DNA of 64,000 nucleotides from Bdellovibrionaceae bacterium UBA3535 (GCA_002376845.1 DFOS01000012.1:73158-137157); one strand, 5' to 3'. Numbered from the stretch's first letter, positions 1-10,655 are shown. The notes: generated by a model not told the origin, from the letters alone. Numbers and translations: made by a program.

Positions 1-43
1 CCTGCTAGTTTAGCAAGCAAGCCTCAACCCTCGATTATTTACA

Positions 44-3000
44 CTACGGGTTGGTTGGGCTCACTCCCATTCCCGCCATTCCGCCTAGTGGCAGTGCTGA
101 AACCTCTTCTTCGCCTGCTAATTCATCCACTTCGATCTTCCAGTTCTTGTAGGAAGGAATTCCTGTACCAGCTGGAATTAATCGACCCATGATGATGTTT
201 TCTTTTAGCCCACGAAGTTGATCGGTTTTGGAGTTGATTGCAGCTTCCGTAAGAACTTTTGTTGTCTCTTGGAAAGAAGCCGCAGAAATCCATGACTCCG
301 TACTTAGTGAAGCCTTCGTAATACCAAGAAGCAGCGGGCTGGATGTGGCTTCGGTCAAGCCCTCAGCACGAATCTTTTCGTTCTCCTCGACCAATTCTGT
401 CAGCTCTACTTGCTCTCCTACTAGGAAGCGAGTATCTCCAGGCTCCTCGATCTGTACGCGGCGAACCATCTGACGAACAATGATTTCAATATGCTTGTCA
501 TTGATATGCACACCCTGCAATCGGTAAACCTCTTGAATCTCATTTACTAGGTATTCGGCTAAGGCACCCATACCCAAAACGCTTAATACATCATGTGGGT
601 TGGTAGGCCCATCCATAAGAGCCTCACCTTTGCTGACAAACTCACCCTCACGAACGGCAACATGCTTACCTTTCGGAATTAAGTATTCTTTTTGCTCGCC
701 CACTTCTGGGGTAACAATCACTCGAGTTTTACCTTTTACATCCTTACCAAAACTTACGTAACCATCAATTTCCGTAATGATGGAGGCTTCTTTTGGTTTT
801 CTTGCCTCGAATAGCTCGGCAACACGAGGAAGACCACCGGTAATATCACGAGTCTTCGATGTTTCACGGTGCAACTTCGCCATCATATCACCGGCAAAAA
901 TTTCTTGCCCGTCACTCACCATCAATTGTGCGCCCACAGGAATCATGAATTTGGCAATCGCATCACGGTTCGGTAATTTCTTTTCGTTGCCATTCTCATC
1001 CACGATGTAAATGGTAGGTTTTTTCTCCGCGTCTTTGGACTCGGCAATCACCTTGGTAGTGAAACCAGATACTGGGTCCACCTGCTCCGTCATGGTAGTT
1101 CCTTCTTCAATATCATGAAACTTCACAATACCGGAGATTTCAGAAACAATGGGGTTCGCATAAGGATCCCACTCTGCCAAGACTTGGCCTTTTTCTACCT
1201 TGTCGCCATCTTTAACATTGATCACGGCACCGTAAACCAGTTTGTATCGTTCACGCTCTCTACCGCTTTCATCAATGATCACCAATTCACCAGAGCGATT
1301 CATTACCGTTAGCTTGTTATCTTTATTTTCAACGCTAACCACACCCTCAAGCTTCACTGTACCGGCAAAGCGGTTTTCCACAACGGATTGCTCGACGGCA
1401 CGGGTTGCTGTTCCACCCAAGTGGAAGGTTCTCATGGTCAACTGTGTACCCGGCTCACCGATAGATTGTGCCGCAATGATACCAACAGTTTCACCAAGGT
1501 TTACCATCGAGCCACGTGCTAGATCACGCCCGTAACATTTGCGGCAAACACCACGAAGTGTTTCGCAGGTTAAGACGGAACGAATCTTCACTTGCTCGAT
1601 AGCTAGGTCTTCAATTTTTTGTACATGAACTTCGCGTATTTCTTCATTCTTATCGACGATGACTTCATTGCTGTAAGGATCCACCACAGGCTCTAGCGCT
1701 ACACGCCCTAAAATGCGGTCGCCAATGGGCTGAATCACTTCTCCGCCCTCTACAACCGGCGATATGGTCATGCCCTCTTGTGTACCGCAATCTTCTGACA
1801 ACACAACACAATCTTGTGCCACATCCACCAGACGACGAGTTAAGTATCCAGAGTTGGCAGTTTTTAGTGCCGTATCCGCCAAGCCCTTACGAGCTCCATG
1901 GGTGGAAATAAAGTATTGCAATACTGTAAGACCCTCACGGAAGTTGGAGGTAATGGGAGTTTCAATGATCTCACCGGATGGTTTGGCCATCAGACCACGC
2001 ATACCAGCTAGCTGACGAATCTGGGCAGCGGATCCACGAGCACCGGAGTCTGCCATGATATGAATGGAGTTAAAACTAGAGCCCTTAAGCTTTTCGCCAT
2101 TAACATCAAACTCTTCGGTTTCAATTCCCGTCATCATTTGCTTGGCAACTTTATCACCAGTTTGCGCCCAAAGATCCACAACCTTATTGTAGCGTTCTCC
2201 ATCGGTGATCAAACCTTCATCGTATTGACGACGGAATTCACTTACTAATTTGTCGGTTTCCTCAATCAATTGGTACTTGGACTCAGGAATCACCATATCA
2301 TCCAAACAAATGGAGATACCGGCTTCGGTAGAATATTTGAAACCATACTGCATGATTTTATCAGCAAGAATGCAGGTGGCTTTTGCTGCAGCCAAACGGA
2401 AGGACTTATCAATTAAGTTTGCCAATTCCTTTTTCGTTAGTACTTTGTTCACAAAGTGAAAAGGAACTTCGTCTGGCAAAATATCACTTAAAATAGCACG
2501 TCCTACACTGGTTTCTTCAATCTTGCCGCGAATACGAACTTTAACTTCTGCTTGCAGATCGATATGACCATTTTCATAGGCGTAAATTACCTCTTGTACA
2601 CTACCAAAAGTTTTACCCTCACCACGAGCTCCAGGGCGAACACGGGTCATCCAATACATACCCAAGACAATATCTTGTGAAGGGTTGATGATCGGTTTTC
2701 CACTTGCTGGCGACAAAATATTGTTGGTCGACATCATCAATACGCGAGCTTCAACTTGCGCTTCAATGGAAAGCGGCACGTGCACGGCCATTTGGTCACC
2801 GTCAAAGTCGGCATTAAATGCGGTACATACTAACGGATGCAGTTGAATGGATTTACCTTCAAGTAAAACCGGTTCAAACGCTTGTATACCCAAACGGTGA
2901 AGAGTCGGCGCACGGTTAAGCATTACGGGGTGCTCTTTTACCACGCCAGCCAGGATGTCCCAGACTTCCGTAACTTCTTGCTCTACCAATTTTTTAGCTT

Positions 3001-4186
3001 GTTTGATGGTGGAGGAAAGACCAAGCTCTTCCAATTTATTGTAAACAAATGGCTTAAATAATTCTAGCGCCATCTTTTTCGGTAAACCGCACTGATGTAG
3101 CTTCAATGTTGGCCCCACGGTAATCACCGAACGACCTGAGTAGTCCACTCGCTTACCCAAAAGGTTTTGACGGAAACGACCTTGCTTCCCTTTGAGCATA
3201 TCCGATAGTGATCTTAGTGGTCGCTTATTTGGCCCGGTAAAAGTCTTACCACGTCGACCATTATCAAGAAGAGCGTCAACGGACTCTTGGAGCATTCTTT
3301 TTTCGTTACGGATAATGATCTCCGGTGCATTCAGCTCCTGCAGGCGCTTTAAGCGGTTATTTCGGTTGATCACGCGACGATAAAGGTCGTTCAAATCTGA
3401 GGTAGCAAAACGCCCACCATCTAGCGGCACCAAGGGACGAAGATCTGGGGGGATTACTGGAAGAATATCCAGCATCATCCACTCAGGCTTGTTGATCGAA
3501 CCGCGAAAAGCTTCTACCACCTTAAGGCGCTTGGTAAGCTTTTTAATTTGCGCTTCAGAGTTGGTCTCTTTGATTTGCATGCGAATCTTTTTTGATAAGT
3601 ATTCCACATCAATTTTTCTAAGTAGTTCGCGAACGGCTTCGCCGCCCATGCCGGCCTTAAAATTTGGCCCATATTCTTGAACGGCATTTTGGTAGGCTTC
3701 TTCGCTTAAAACCTGACCCTCAACTAGGGCGGTCTCCATGGGATCGGTCACTACATAAGACTCACAGTAAAGCACACGCTCCACGTCTTTAAGAGTAAGA
3801 TCCAGCAAATTTCCTATTCGAGAAGGCAGAGAACGCAAGAACCAGATATGCGCTACAGGTGAGGCCAGATCAATATGCCCGAGCCTTTCACGGCGAACTT
3901 TTGACTGGGTAACCTCTACCCCACATTTTTCGCAGACAACGCCTCTATGCTTCATGCGCTTATACTTACCGCACAAACACTCATAGTCTTTGATTGGGCC
4001 AAAAATCTTGGCGCAAAAAAGCCCGTCTCTTTCTGGTTTAAAAGTTCGGTAGTTGATGGTTTCTGGTTTTTTTACTTCACCAAAAGACCAGGCGCGAATC
4101 ATCTCTGGAGACGCCAAGGAGATGCGAACCGCATTAAAGCTTAAGGGATCTTTTGGCTTGTCAAAAAAGTTTAATAAATCTCTCAT
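44..4186 (-). CDS. rpoC: DNA-directed RNA polymerase subunit beta'
   Basis: This is the catalytic beta' subunit of RNA polymerase, which holds the active-site magnesium. At 1380 residues it has the usual bacterial length. The N-terminal zinc ribbon is visible as C70, C72, C85 and C88. The invariant active-site motif NADFDGDQMAVH lies near residue 458, and the second zinc cluster (CETLRGVCRKCYGR) near residue 880. The gene begins 13 bases after the rpoB stop and is the last gene of the rplKAJL-rpoBC cluster. The stop lies only 43 bases from the window edge, so the terminator is not visible. Confidence 0.99.
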   Translation of the reverse strand: MRDLLNFFDKPKDPLSFNAVRISLASPEMIRAWSFGEVKKPETINYRTFKPERDGLFCAKIFGPIKDYECLCGKYKRMKHRGVVCEKCGVEVTQSKVRRERLGHIDLASPVAHIWFLRSLPSRIGNLLDLTLKDVERVLYCESYVVTDPMETALVEGQVLSEEAYQNAVQEYGPNFKAGMGGEAVRELLRKIDVEYLSKKIRMQIKETNSEAQIKKLTKRLKVVEAFRGSINKPEWMMLDILPVIPPDLRPLVPLDGGRFATSDLNDLYRRVINRNNRLKRLQELNAPEIIIRNEKRMLQESVDALLDNGRRGKTFTGPNKRPLRSLSDMLKGKQGRFRQNLLGKRVDYSGRSVITVGPTLKLHQCGLPKKMALELFKPFVYNKLEELGLSSTIKQAKKLVEQEVTEVWDILAGVVKEHPVMLNRAPTLHRLGIQAFEPVLLEGKSIQLHPLVCTAFNADFDGDQMAVHVPLSIEAQVEARVLMMSTNNILSPASGKPIINPSQDIVLGMYWMTRVRPGARGEGKTFGSVQEVIYAYENGHIDLQAEVKVRIRGKIEETSVGRAILSDILPDEVPFHFVNKVLTKKELANLIDKSFRLAAAKATCILADKIMQYGFKYSTEAGISICLDDMVIPESKYQLIEETDKLVSEFRRQYDEGLITDGERYNKVVDLWAQTGDKVAKQMMTGIETEEFDVNGEKLKGSSFNSIHIMADSGARGSAAQIRQLAGMRGLMAKPSGEIIETPITSNFREGLTVLQYFISTHGARKGLADTALKTANSGYLTRRLVDVAQDCVVLSEDCGTQEGMTISPVVEGGEVIQPIGDRILGRVALEPVVDPYSNEVIVDKNEEIREVHVQKIEDLAIEQVKIRSVLTCETLRGVCRKCYGRDLARGSMVNLGETVGIIAAQSIGEPGTQLTMRTFHLGGTATRAVEQSVVENRFAGTVKLEGVVSVENKDNKLTVMNRSGELVIIDESGRERERYKLVYGAVINVKDGDKVEKGQVLAEWDPYANPIVSEISGIVKFHDIEEGTTMTEQVDPVSGFTTKVIAESKDAEKKPTIYIVDENGNEKKLPNRDAIAKFMIPVGAQLMVSDGQEIFAGDMMAKLHRETSKTRDITGGLPRVAELFEARKPKEASIITEIDGYVSFGKDVKGKTRVIVTPEVGEQKEYLIPKGKHVAVREGEFVSKGEALMDGPTNPHDVLSVLGMGALAEYLVNEIQEVYRLQGVHINDKHIEIIVRQMVRRVQIEEPGDTRFLVGEQVELTELVEENEKIRAEGLTEATSSPLLLGITKASLSTESWISAASFQETTKVLTEAAINSKTDQLRGLKENIIMGRLIPAGTGIPSYKNWKIEVDELAGEEEVSALPLGGMAGMGVSPTNP

Positions 4187-4199
4187 TCGTTACATCTCC

Positions 4200-7100
4200 T
4201 TAATGTATGTTGCTCTGCTCTTCAGAGTCTTCTTCATCATCTTCAATTGCGTCGGTTAGGATATTGGATTCTACCAACTCCACATTTAGTCCCAAACTTT
4301 GCAGCTCTTTAACCAATACGTTAAAGGATTCTGGCAAGCCTGGTTCTAATATATTTTCACCTTTTACGATGCTCTCATACATACGGTTTCTACCTGCCAC
4401 ATCATCAGATTTCACAGTTAGAAATTCCTGTAGAGCATAAGCAGCACCATAGGCTTCGATCGCCCAAACTTCCATCTCACCCAGTCTTTGACCACCAAAC
4501 TGCGCCTTACCGCCGAGAGGTTGTTGCGATACAAGGGAATATGGACCAATGGAACGAGCATGGATCTTCTCTTCCACCAAGTGATGTAGTTTCAACATAT
4601 ACATCACGCCCACAGTAACGGGGTTATCAAATGGCTCTCCCGTACGACCATCAAACAAAATGGTCTGCGCCCGCGAGGGAAGGTCTGCTTGTTTTAATAG
4701 TTCGCGTATCTCATCTTCATGGGCACCATCAAATACTGGAGTTGCTAAGTGAACACCATCTTTTAGGGTTGGTAGCAAACGCTTAATGGTCTCATCTTCT
4801 GCCTGATCAATAGACTCTACCAAATTATCATTTTCGTAGATTTTTTTAAGTTGCTCCTTCACCTTATCAACCTGAAACTTATCTACATAATCCTGCAATT
4901 GACGTCCAAGCTCATGGGCGGCCCAACCTAAATGCACCTCAAGAATCTGACCAATATTCATCCGCGAAGGCACCCCTAGTGGGTTTAGTACCATATCCAC
5001 AGGACGACCATCAGCAGTATAAGGCATATCCTCAACACGCATAATTTTGGAGATCACACCTTTGTTACCATGGCGGCCCGCAAGTTTATCACCTACTTGC
5101 AGCTTACGTTTAATCGCTACATAAACTTTCACCATTTTGATAACACCTGGAGGCAGTTCATCCCCCTTAGTAAGGCGATCAATCTTCTCGTTAAAGATCA
5201 TCTTCACTGCATCCAGCTGATTACGTGCATTGTCGACAATTTTAGTAGCCTGAAACTCCAGCTCTTGTGCCAACGGAATGTAGCTTAATAGTTCAAAAGG
5301 AATGGTTTCAATATCCTCATCGCTAATTTTTTGACCTTTATCAAGAAGCTGTTCGGTACCATCTTCGTTCAAAAGAATGTCGGTAGTTTCTTTACCTACA
5401 AGAAGCGATTTTAGTTTATCAATTGCAGAGTTTTTAATTACGTTTTGCTCCACAGCCAGATCTTTTTCTAACTTCGTGCGCTTTTCTGCAACGATCTCTG
5501 CAAGTCTAGGATCTTTGTCTCCGGCCTCACGTGAGTAAACTTGTGCATCAATGACCGTACCAAAAACGCCCGAAGGAACTCGCATAGAGGTATCTTTTAC
5601 ATCTCCGGCTTTTTCACCAAAGATGGCGCGAAGTAGTTTTTCTTCAGGAGATAATTGTGTCTCCCCTTTCGGCGACACTTTACCTACAAGAATCGAGCCC
5701 GGTCGAACCTCAGCTCCTACTCGAATAATACCGGATAGATCCAAGTCTTTAAGAGCTTCCTCTCCCACATTGGCGATATCACGGGTAATTTCCTCTTTAC
5801 CTAGCTTCGTATCACGTGCCACACATTCAAATTCTTCAATGTGAACAGAAGTGAAAACATCGTCTTGAATCATCTTCTCAGAAATCAAGATGGAATCCTC
5901 AAAGTTGTATCCCATCCAAGGACAGAAAGCGATGAGCACGTTTTGTCCCAATGCCAATTCTCCGTACTCGGTGGAGGGGCCATCGGCAATTACATCGCCT
6001 TTGTTTACCCGATCTCCCACGCGAACAATTGGTTTTTGGTTAAAGCAAGTATTTTGGTTGGTACGCTGGTATTTTGTTAAATCATAGATATCAACGTTAG
6101 CACCCAGCTCTCCTTTTTTTGCATAACGACGTATTACGATGCGGGAAGCATCCACAGCTTCCACCACACCAGTATTTTTTGCCACTACAGAGGTTCCTGA
6201 ATCACGAGCGACTAAAGCTTCAACGCCTGTACCAACAAGCGGTGCGCGTGCACGGATAACAGGAACGGCTTGCCGCTGCATGTTTGAGCCCATCAAGGCA
6301 CGGTTGGCATCATCGTGCTCAAGGAATGGCACCAGTGAGGCGGCAATGGAAACCAATTGTGATGGTGAAATATCAATCAAACTCACTTGATCTTTAGAAG
6401 TCATGTTGTAGTCACCGTCGTTTCGACAAACAAGTTTGTCTACGGAAATGGACTTACCGCCAATCGCCGCGGAAGCTTGGGCGATTTTATGCCCTCTTTC
6501 CTCCAAGGCTGACAAATAAACATGATTGGCATCCACCTTGCCCTCATTCACCTTACGGTAAGGGGTTTCAATAAAGCCATATTGGTTGATACGTGCGTAG
6601 GTTGCCAGTGAGGCAATCAAACCAATATTGGGTCCCTCAGGTGTCTCAATTGGACAAATACGACCATAATGCGTTGGATGTACGTCACGAACTTCAAAGC
6701 CAGCTCGATCACGAGTTAGACCACCTGGACCTAATGCTGATAAACGACGTTTATGAGTAATCTCTGCTAGTGGGTTGGTTTGATCCATAAATTGGGATAG
6801 CTGTGAAGAACCAAAAAACTCTTTCACTACAGCGTTAACAGGTTTTGCATTCACTAAATCGTGCGGCATCATGGTTTCAATATCTTGCAAACTCATACGC
6901 TCACGAATGGCTCGCTCCATACGGACTAAACCAATACGGTATTGGTTCTCTAATAACTCACCCACCGAGCGAACACGTCGGTTACCAAGATGATCAATGT
7001 CATCCACCTTGCCGATACCATTTTTTAGATCGATCAAAGTTTTTACCACCAACATAATGTCTTCTTGACGCAAAGTTTGCGTCTCCACTGGACACTCATC

Positions 7101-8366
7101 CAAAGTAATACCGAAACGATGGTTGATCTTTAAACGCCCAACCTCACTTAAATCATAGGTTTCCGCATCAAAGAAAAGTCTTTGAAAAAAGTTTTCCGCA
7201 GCTTCTGGAGTTGGCGGCTCACCGGGACGTAAGCGCTTGTAGATTTCTAACAGCGCTTCCTCACGGGAAGTCATTTTGTCTAGTAATAATGTGTTTCTTA
7301 AAAATGGTCCGACCGATACGCCATCAAAAAAGATGACATCCATTTCGTTAATGCCAGCTTCTTTAATTGCAGTAAGATTATCTGGACTAAGCTCCTCATT
7401 CACATCGGCCAATATTTCGCCGGTGCTTTCATCTACAAGTGCTTTGGCAACCACTTTACCGCTTAGATCCTCTTCACTGATTTCTAGGCGATCGATGTTT
7501 GCATCTTGCATCTTTTTTACAACAGCTCGAGTGATTCGGCGGCCCGCTTTCACCAAAACATTGCCCTTAGAGTCAGTGATATCCGATAGCGCTTTTTGCC
7601 CTTGTAGCTTTTCTGGGTTAATCAAACGGTAGAGCTTACCACTTTTATCAATCTCTACTTTGTCAGCATCGTAAAAATAATCCAACAAAGCTTCATCATT
7701 ATAACCCAAGGCTTTTAATAAAATTGTCGCAGGAAACTTACGACGGCGATCAATACGAACATGCAAAATGTCCTTTTGATCAAATTCAAAATCCAACCAA
7801 GAACCACGGTAGGGAATGATTCGAGCATTATATAGGATTTTTCCGCTGGAATGGGATTCTCCATTATCATGATCAAAGAAAACCCCTGGCGAGCGATGCA
7901 GTTGTGAAACTACAACTCTTTCGGTTCCATTAACGATGAAAGAACCATTGGCGGTCATTAGGGGGATTTCGCCCAAATAGACTTCTTGCTCTTTCACATC
8001 ACGAATAGAACGCGCTTCTGTCTCTTCATCCACTTCAAAAACAATCAAACGCAAAGTTACTTTGATTGGTGCTGCGTAGGTCATACCTCGCTGACGACAC
8101 TCATCCACGTCGTATTTAGGCGGCTCCAAGTGGTAAGCCACAAATTCCAAGGAAGCTGTGTTATTAAAATCATGGATCGGAAAGACCGATTGAAAAACAC
8201 CGTTAAGCCCTTTTTCGCCGCGACGATCTGGGTCCACTTCTCTTTGGATGAATTCTTCATAAGAGCTCTTTTGTAGCTCAATTAGGTTGGGTATTTCTAC
8301 TGTCGTTTTGTGCTTGGCAAAAGAACGACGTAAACGAAGGTTAGAAGCTGTAAGTGAAGTTTCCAT
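4200..8366 (-). CDS. rpoB: DNA-directed RNA polymerase subunit beta
   Basis: The beta subunit of RNA polymerase has 1388 residues. The rifampicin-pocket region GPGGLTRDRAGFEVRD falls near residue 555 and the conserved KLAGRHGNKGVIS block near residue 1098. The start ATG follows a clear AAGGAG site about 7 bases upstream. A 69-base gap with a strong hairpin separates it from rplL, the usual place where ribosomal protein and polymerase expression are uncoupled. I see no fusion to rpoC, which follows after 13 bases. Confidence 0.99.
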   Translation of the reverse strand: METSLTASNLRLRRSFAKHKTTVEIPNLIELQKSSYEEFIQREVDPDRRGEKGLNGVFQSVFPIHDFNNTASLEFVAYHLEPPKYDVDECRQRGMTYAAPIKVTLRLIVFEVDEETEARSIRDVKEQEVYLGEIPLMTANGSFIVNGTERVVVSQLHRSPGVFFDHDNGESHSSGKILYNARIIPYRGSWLDFEFDQKDILHVRIDRRRKFPATILLKALGYNDEALLDYFYDADKVEIDKSGKLYRLINPEKLQGQKALSDITDSKGNVLVKAGRRITRAVVKKMQDANIDRLEISEEDLSGKVVAKALVDESTGEILADVNEELSPDNLTAIKEAGINEMDVIFFDGVSVGPFLRNTLLLDKMTSREEALLEIYKRLRPGEPPTPEAAENFFQRLFFDAETYDLSEVGRLKINHRFGITLDECPVETQTLRQEDIMLVVKTLIDLKNGIGKVDDIDHLGNRRVRSVGELLENQYRIGLVRMERAIRERMSLQDIETMMPHDLVNAKPVNAVVKEFFGSSQLSQFMDQTNPLAEITHKRRLSALGPGGLTRDRAGFEVRDVHPTHYGRICPIETPEGPNIGLIASLATYARINQYGFIETPYRKVNEGKVDANHVYLSALEERGHKIAQASAAIGGKSISVDKLVCRNDGDYNMTSKDQVSLIDISPSQLVSIAASLVPFLEHDDANRALMGSNMQRQAVPVIRARAPLVGTGVEALVARDSGTSVVAKNTGVVEAVDASRIVIRRYAKKGELGANVDIYDLTKYQRTNQNTCFNQKPIVRVGDRVNKGDVIADGPSTEYGELALGQNVLIAFCPWMGYNFEDSILISEKMIQDDVFTSVHIEEFECVARDTKLGKEEITRDIANVGEEALKDLDLSGIIRVGAEVRPGSILVGKVSPKGETQLSPEEKLLRAIFGEKAGDVKDTSMRVPSGVFGTVIDAQVYSREAGDKDPRLAEIVAEKRTKLEKDLAVEQNVIKNSAIDKLKSLLVGKETTDILLNEDGTEQLLDKGQKISDEDIETIPFELLSYIPLAQELEFQATKIVDNARNQLDAVKMIFNEKIDRLTKGDELPPGVIKMVKVYVAIKRKLQVGDKLAGRHGNKGVISKIMRVEDMPYTADGRPVDMVLNPLGVPSRMNIGQILEVHLGWAAHELGRQLQDYVDKFQVDKVKEQLKKIYENDNLVESIDQAEDETIKRLLPTLKDGVHLATPVFDGAHEDEIRELLKQADLPSRAQTILFDGRTGEPFDNPVTVGVMYMLKLHHLVEEKIHARSIGPYSLVSQQPLGGKAQFGGQRLGEMEVWAIEAYGAAYALQEFLTVKSDDVAGRNRMYESIVKGENILEPGLPESFNVLVKELQSLGLNVELVESNILTDAIEDDEEDSEEQSNIH

Positions 8367-8395
8367 TCACTCTCCTTATTATTTAAAAAAATTGC

Positions 8396-8423
8396 GAGAA
8401 GCGGATCCCTACATCCGCTTCTC
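8396..8423 (-). terminator. Attenuator-like hairpin between rplL and rpoB
   Basis: A perfect 11-bp inverted repeat (GAGAAGCGGAT / ATCCGCTTCTC) with a 6-base loop lies between rplL and rpoB. Read on the minus strand it is followed by GCAA and a run of seven T, so it looks like a partial intrinsic terminator. In enterics the same gap holds an attenuator and an RNase III site that set the ratio of L7/L12 to beta. The same role here is inference from position and shape. Confidence 0.7.
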
Positions 8424-8436
8424 TTAAAAACAAAAA

Positions 8437-8817
8437 CTACTTCAATTCAACAGTAGCACCGGCTTTTTCCAGTGCTGCTTTAAGCTTTTCAGCTTCTTCT
8501 TTTGGTTGTGCTTCTTTAACTGTCTTAGGCGCACCTTCCACCATTTCTTTGGCTTCTTTTAGGCCTAAACCAGTAATTCCGCGAACCTCTTTGATCACAG
8601 CAATTTTGTTAGAACCAGCAGAAGCTAGTACTACGTCAAATTCTGTTTTCTCTTCCGCAGCAGCGCCGCCGGCAGCAGGACCTGCAGCCACAGCAACAGC
8701 CGCTGGAGCAGCAGCAGAAACATCCCATTTCTCTTCTAGCTCTTTAATTAAATCTGCCAAATCCATTACTGGCATGCTTGATAAATAATCTACTACTTGA
8801 TCTTTTGTTAAAGACAT
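8437..8817 (-). CDS. rplL: 50S ribosomal protein L7/L12
   Basis: This is the multimeric ribosomal stalk protein that recruits GTPase translation factors. The 126 residues show the usual three parts: an N-terminal dimerisation domain (VDYLSSMPVMDLADLIKELE), an Ala/Gly-rich hinge at about residues 36-54, and the conserved C-terminal domain with the GLGLKEAKEMVEGAPK motif. It follows rplJ after 16 bases and sits upstream of the rplL-rpoB hairpin, so it belongs to the rplJL unit governed by the L10 leader. Confidence 0.98.
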   Translation of the reverse strand: MSLTKDQVVDYLSSMPVMDLADLIKELEEKWDVSAAAPAAVAVAAGPAAGGAAAEEKTEFDVVLASAGSNKIAVIKEVRGITGLGLKEAKEMVEGAPKTVKEAQPKEEAEKLKAALEKAGATVELK

Positions 8818-8833
8818 AAAATTCTCCTTCTAA

Positions 8834-9364
8834 TTAGTTTTCTTGTTTCTCTTTGTATGCGTTCAATACTCTTACAAAACCACCTGGAACAGCAGCCAAT
8901 GTACCCACAAATTTTGATGCAGGAGCTTGTAATACCCCTAAGAACTGAGCTCTTAGAACATCCAGCGGCGGCAAGGTTGCTAGGTACTTGATTCTAGCTT
9001 CATCAAGTCCTGCGCCATCCATTACGCCAGATTTTAGTTCTAAATGCTCCACGTCTTCAGCAAATTCGCTAATCGCTTTTGCTGAAGCACTTGCATCATC
9101 ATAGGCAAAGACAAAGGCGTTCGTTCCAATAAGTTCTTTCTCTAAGGCTTCTTTTTCGCCTGGAAAGTCCTTAAGGGCACGAAGTGCAAGTGTATTGCGA
9201 ACGACCTTCATTTCTGAGTTGCTCTCGTTTAGCTTTTTGCGAAAGTTGGTCACTTGCTCAACGGACATTCCTTTGTAGTTGACAAGAAAGGCAGCCTTCG
9301 CACGGCCAAAGCGTTCTGCAACACTACTGATAATTTGTTCTTTATCAGCTCTGGTTATCGCCAT
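8834..9364 (-). CDS. rplJ: 50S ribosomal protein L10
   Basis: L10 (176 residues) forms the base of the ribosomal stalk and binds L7/L12 dimers through its C-terminal helix. The N-terminal block AAFLVNYKGMSVEQVTNFRKKL is the family rRNA-binding region. The start follows AAGGAGAAGGT, a strong ribosome site. The 135 bases upstream carry an L10-leader-like RNA, so autogenous translational control by the L10-L12 complex is expected. Confidence 0.98.
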   Translation of the reverse strand: MAITRADKEQIISSVAERFGRAKAAFLVNYKGMSVEQVTNFRKKLNESNSEMKVVRNTLALRALKDFPGEKEALEKELIGTNAFVFAYDDASASAKAISEFAEDVEHLELKSGVMDGAGLDEARIKYLATLPPLDVLRAQFLGVLQAPASKFVGTLAAVPGGFVRVLNAYKEKQEN

Positions 9365-9499
9365 ACCTTCTCCTTTTATCTTTACCGATCAGAATTAGAA
9401 AAAGAGGATTTTATCTCTTTATCTTGATCTCGGAAGGCTCATCTTGAATTAAGCCCTTTGAGGGCACCTTCTGTCTCTGATCAGTTAAGACATTCTGTA
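9365..9499 (-). ncRNA. L10 leader (ribosomal protein autoregulatory RNA)
   Basis: The rplA-rplJ gap, read on the minus strand, has the elements of the L10 leader: an AGACAGAAGGTG box, a short hairpin (GCCCTCAAAGGGC), a GCTTAA segment and a closing CCTTCCGAG strand that can pair back to the AAGGTG side. In known cases the L10-L12 complex binds this kink-turn region and represses rplJL translation. A covariance-model hit would settle it. Confidence 0.75.
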
Positions 9500-10204
9500 C
9501 TAGGCAATATCGCCTTGTACTTTGTTAACATCCAATCTAAGACCGGCACCCATAGTGGAAGAGATACTTAAATTTCTTAAGTAAATCCCCTTACTGGTTG
9601 CTGGCTTAGCCTTAATAATAGCGGACATTAGAGCATTAAAATTTTCTTTTAATGCTGCCTCTCCCATGGATTTTTTGCCAATAGGAGCATGCACAATGCC
9701 TGCCTTATCAATTCTATAAGAACACTTACCCTTTTTTTCGGCAGCAATGGCTTTTCCTACATCCATTGTCACGGTACCGACTTTAGGGTTTGGCATTAAG
9801 CCTCTTGGGCCTAGTACCTTTGCCACACGAGCTACGGTTGCCATCATGTCTGGGGTGGCAATGGCCTTATCAAAGTCCGTCCAACCACCATTGATTTTTT
9901 CCACCAAATCATCCGCGCCAACATAGTCAGCACCAGCATCTTTGGCCTCTTGCTCTTTTGGGCCCTTCGCAAATACCAAAACGCGCACCGATTTTCCTAA
10001 TCCATTGGGAAGGGAAACCGCACCACGAACTTGCTGGTCCGATTGCTTGGGATCTACCCCTAGTTTGATGGCCACATCTATGGTCTCATCAAATTTTGCC
10101 GTAGCGTTTTCTGTAACTGCCTTAATGGCCTCATCCACTGTGTAGCGATGATTACGATCGATTTTTTCTTTTGCCGCTTTTAAGCGTTTTCCTAGTTTTG
10201 CCAT
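9500..10204 (-). CDS. rplA: 50S ribosomal protein L1
   Basis: L1 (234 residues) binds 23S rRNA at the L1 stalk and helps release E-site tRNA; in many bacteria it also represses the rplKA mRNA. The family signature KVLGPRGLMPNPKVGTVT is intact at about residues 130-147, and the C-terminal GIYLRNLSISSTMGAGL block is typical. It starts 3 bases after the rplK stop, so the two genes are almost certainly co-translated. Confidence 0.98.
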   Translation of the reverse strand: MAKLGKRLKAAKEKIDRNHRYTVDEAIKAVTENATAKFDETIDVAIKLGVDPKQSDQQVRGAVSLPNGLGKSVRVLVFAKGPKEQEAKDAGADYVGADDLVEKINGGWTDFDKAIATPDMMATVARVAKVLGPRGLMPNPKVGTVTMDVGKAIAAEKKGKCSYRIDKAGIVHAPIGKKSMGEAALKENFNALMSAIIKAKPATSKGIYLRNLSISSTMGAGLRLDVNKVQGDIA

Positions 10205-10207
10205 CGC

Positions 10208-10633
10208 TTACCCCTTTACCTCTAAGCCCATGGATTTAGCCGTACCAATCACTTGGTTTACAGCCGCCTCGAGGCTTAAACAGTTTAAGTCTGGTAGTTT
10301 CGTTTTGGCGATCTCTTCAACATCTGCACGAGAAACGCTCGCTACCTTTTCTTTGCTCGGATTGGAAGAGCCGCTTTTGATCTTTGCAGCCTTCTTTAAC
10401 ATTACCGACGCAGGCGGGGTTTTCAGGATAAAACTAAAGGAACGATCTTGATAAACAGTAATGATCACCGGCACGATGGTATCGCCCATCTGCTGTGTTT
10501 TTGCATTGAACTGCTTACAGAAGTCCATAATGTTTACCCCTTGTTGTCCGAGCGCCGGTCCAACGGGAGGCGCTGGATTCGCTTTCCCTGCCGGTATCTG
10601 AAGCTTAATTGCTCCGGTGACTTTTTTAGCCAT
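10208..10633 (-). CDS. rplK: 50S ribosomal protein L11
   Basis: L11 has 141 residues, the standard length. It binds the GTPase-associated region of 23S rRNA and is needed for RelA-dependent stringent signalling. The Pro-rich N-terminal thiostrepton-region motif (IPAGKANPAPPVGPALGQ) and the C-terminal rRNA-binding domain (KLPDLNCLSLEAAVNQVIGTA) are both intact. It lies 22 bases after nusG. Confidence 0.98.
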   Translation of the reverse strand: MAKKVTGAIKLQIPAGKANPAPPVGPALGQQGVNIMDFCKQFNAKTQQMGDTIVPVIITVYQDRSFSFILKTPPASVMLKKAAKIKSGSSNPSKEKVASVSRADVEEIAKTKLPDLNCLSLEAAVNQVIGTAKSMGLEVKG

Positions 10634-10655
10634 GACCCACTCCTTTTAAGGGTTG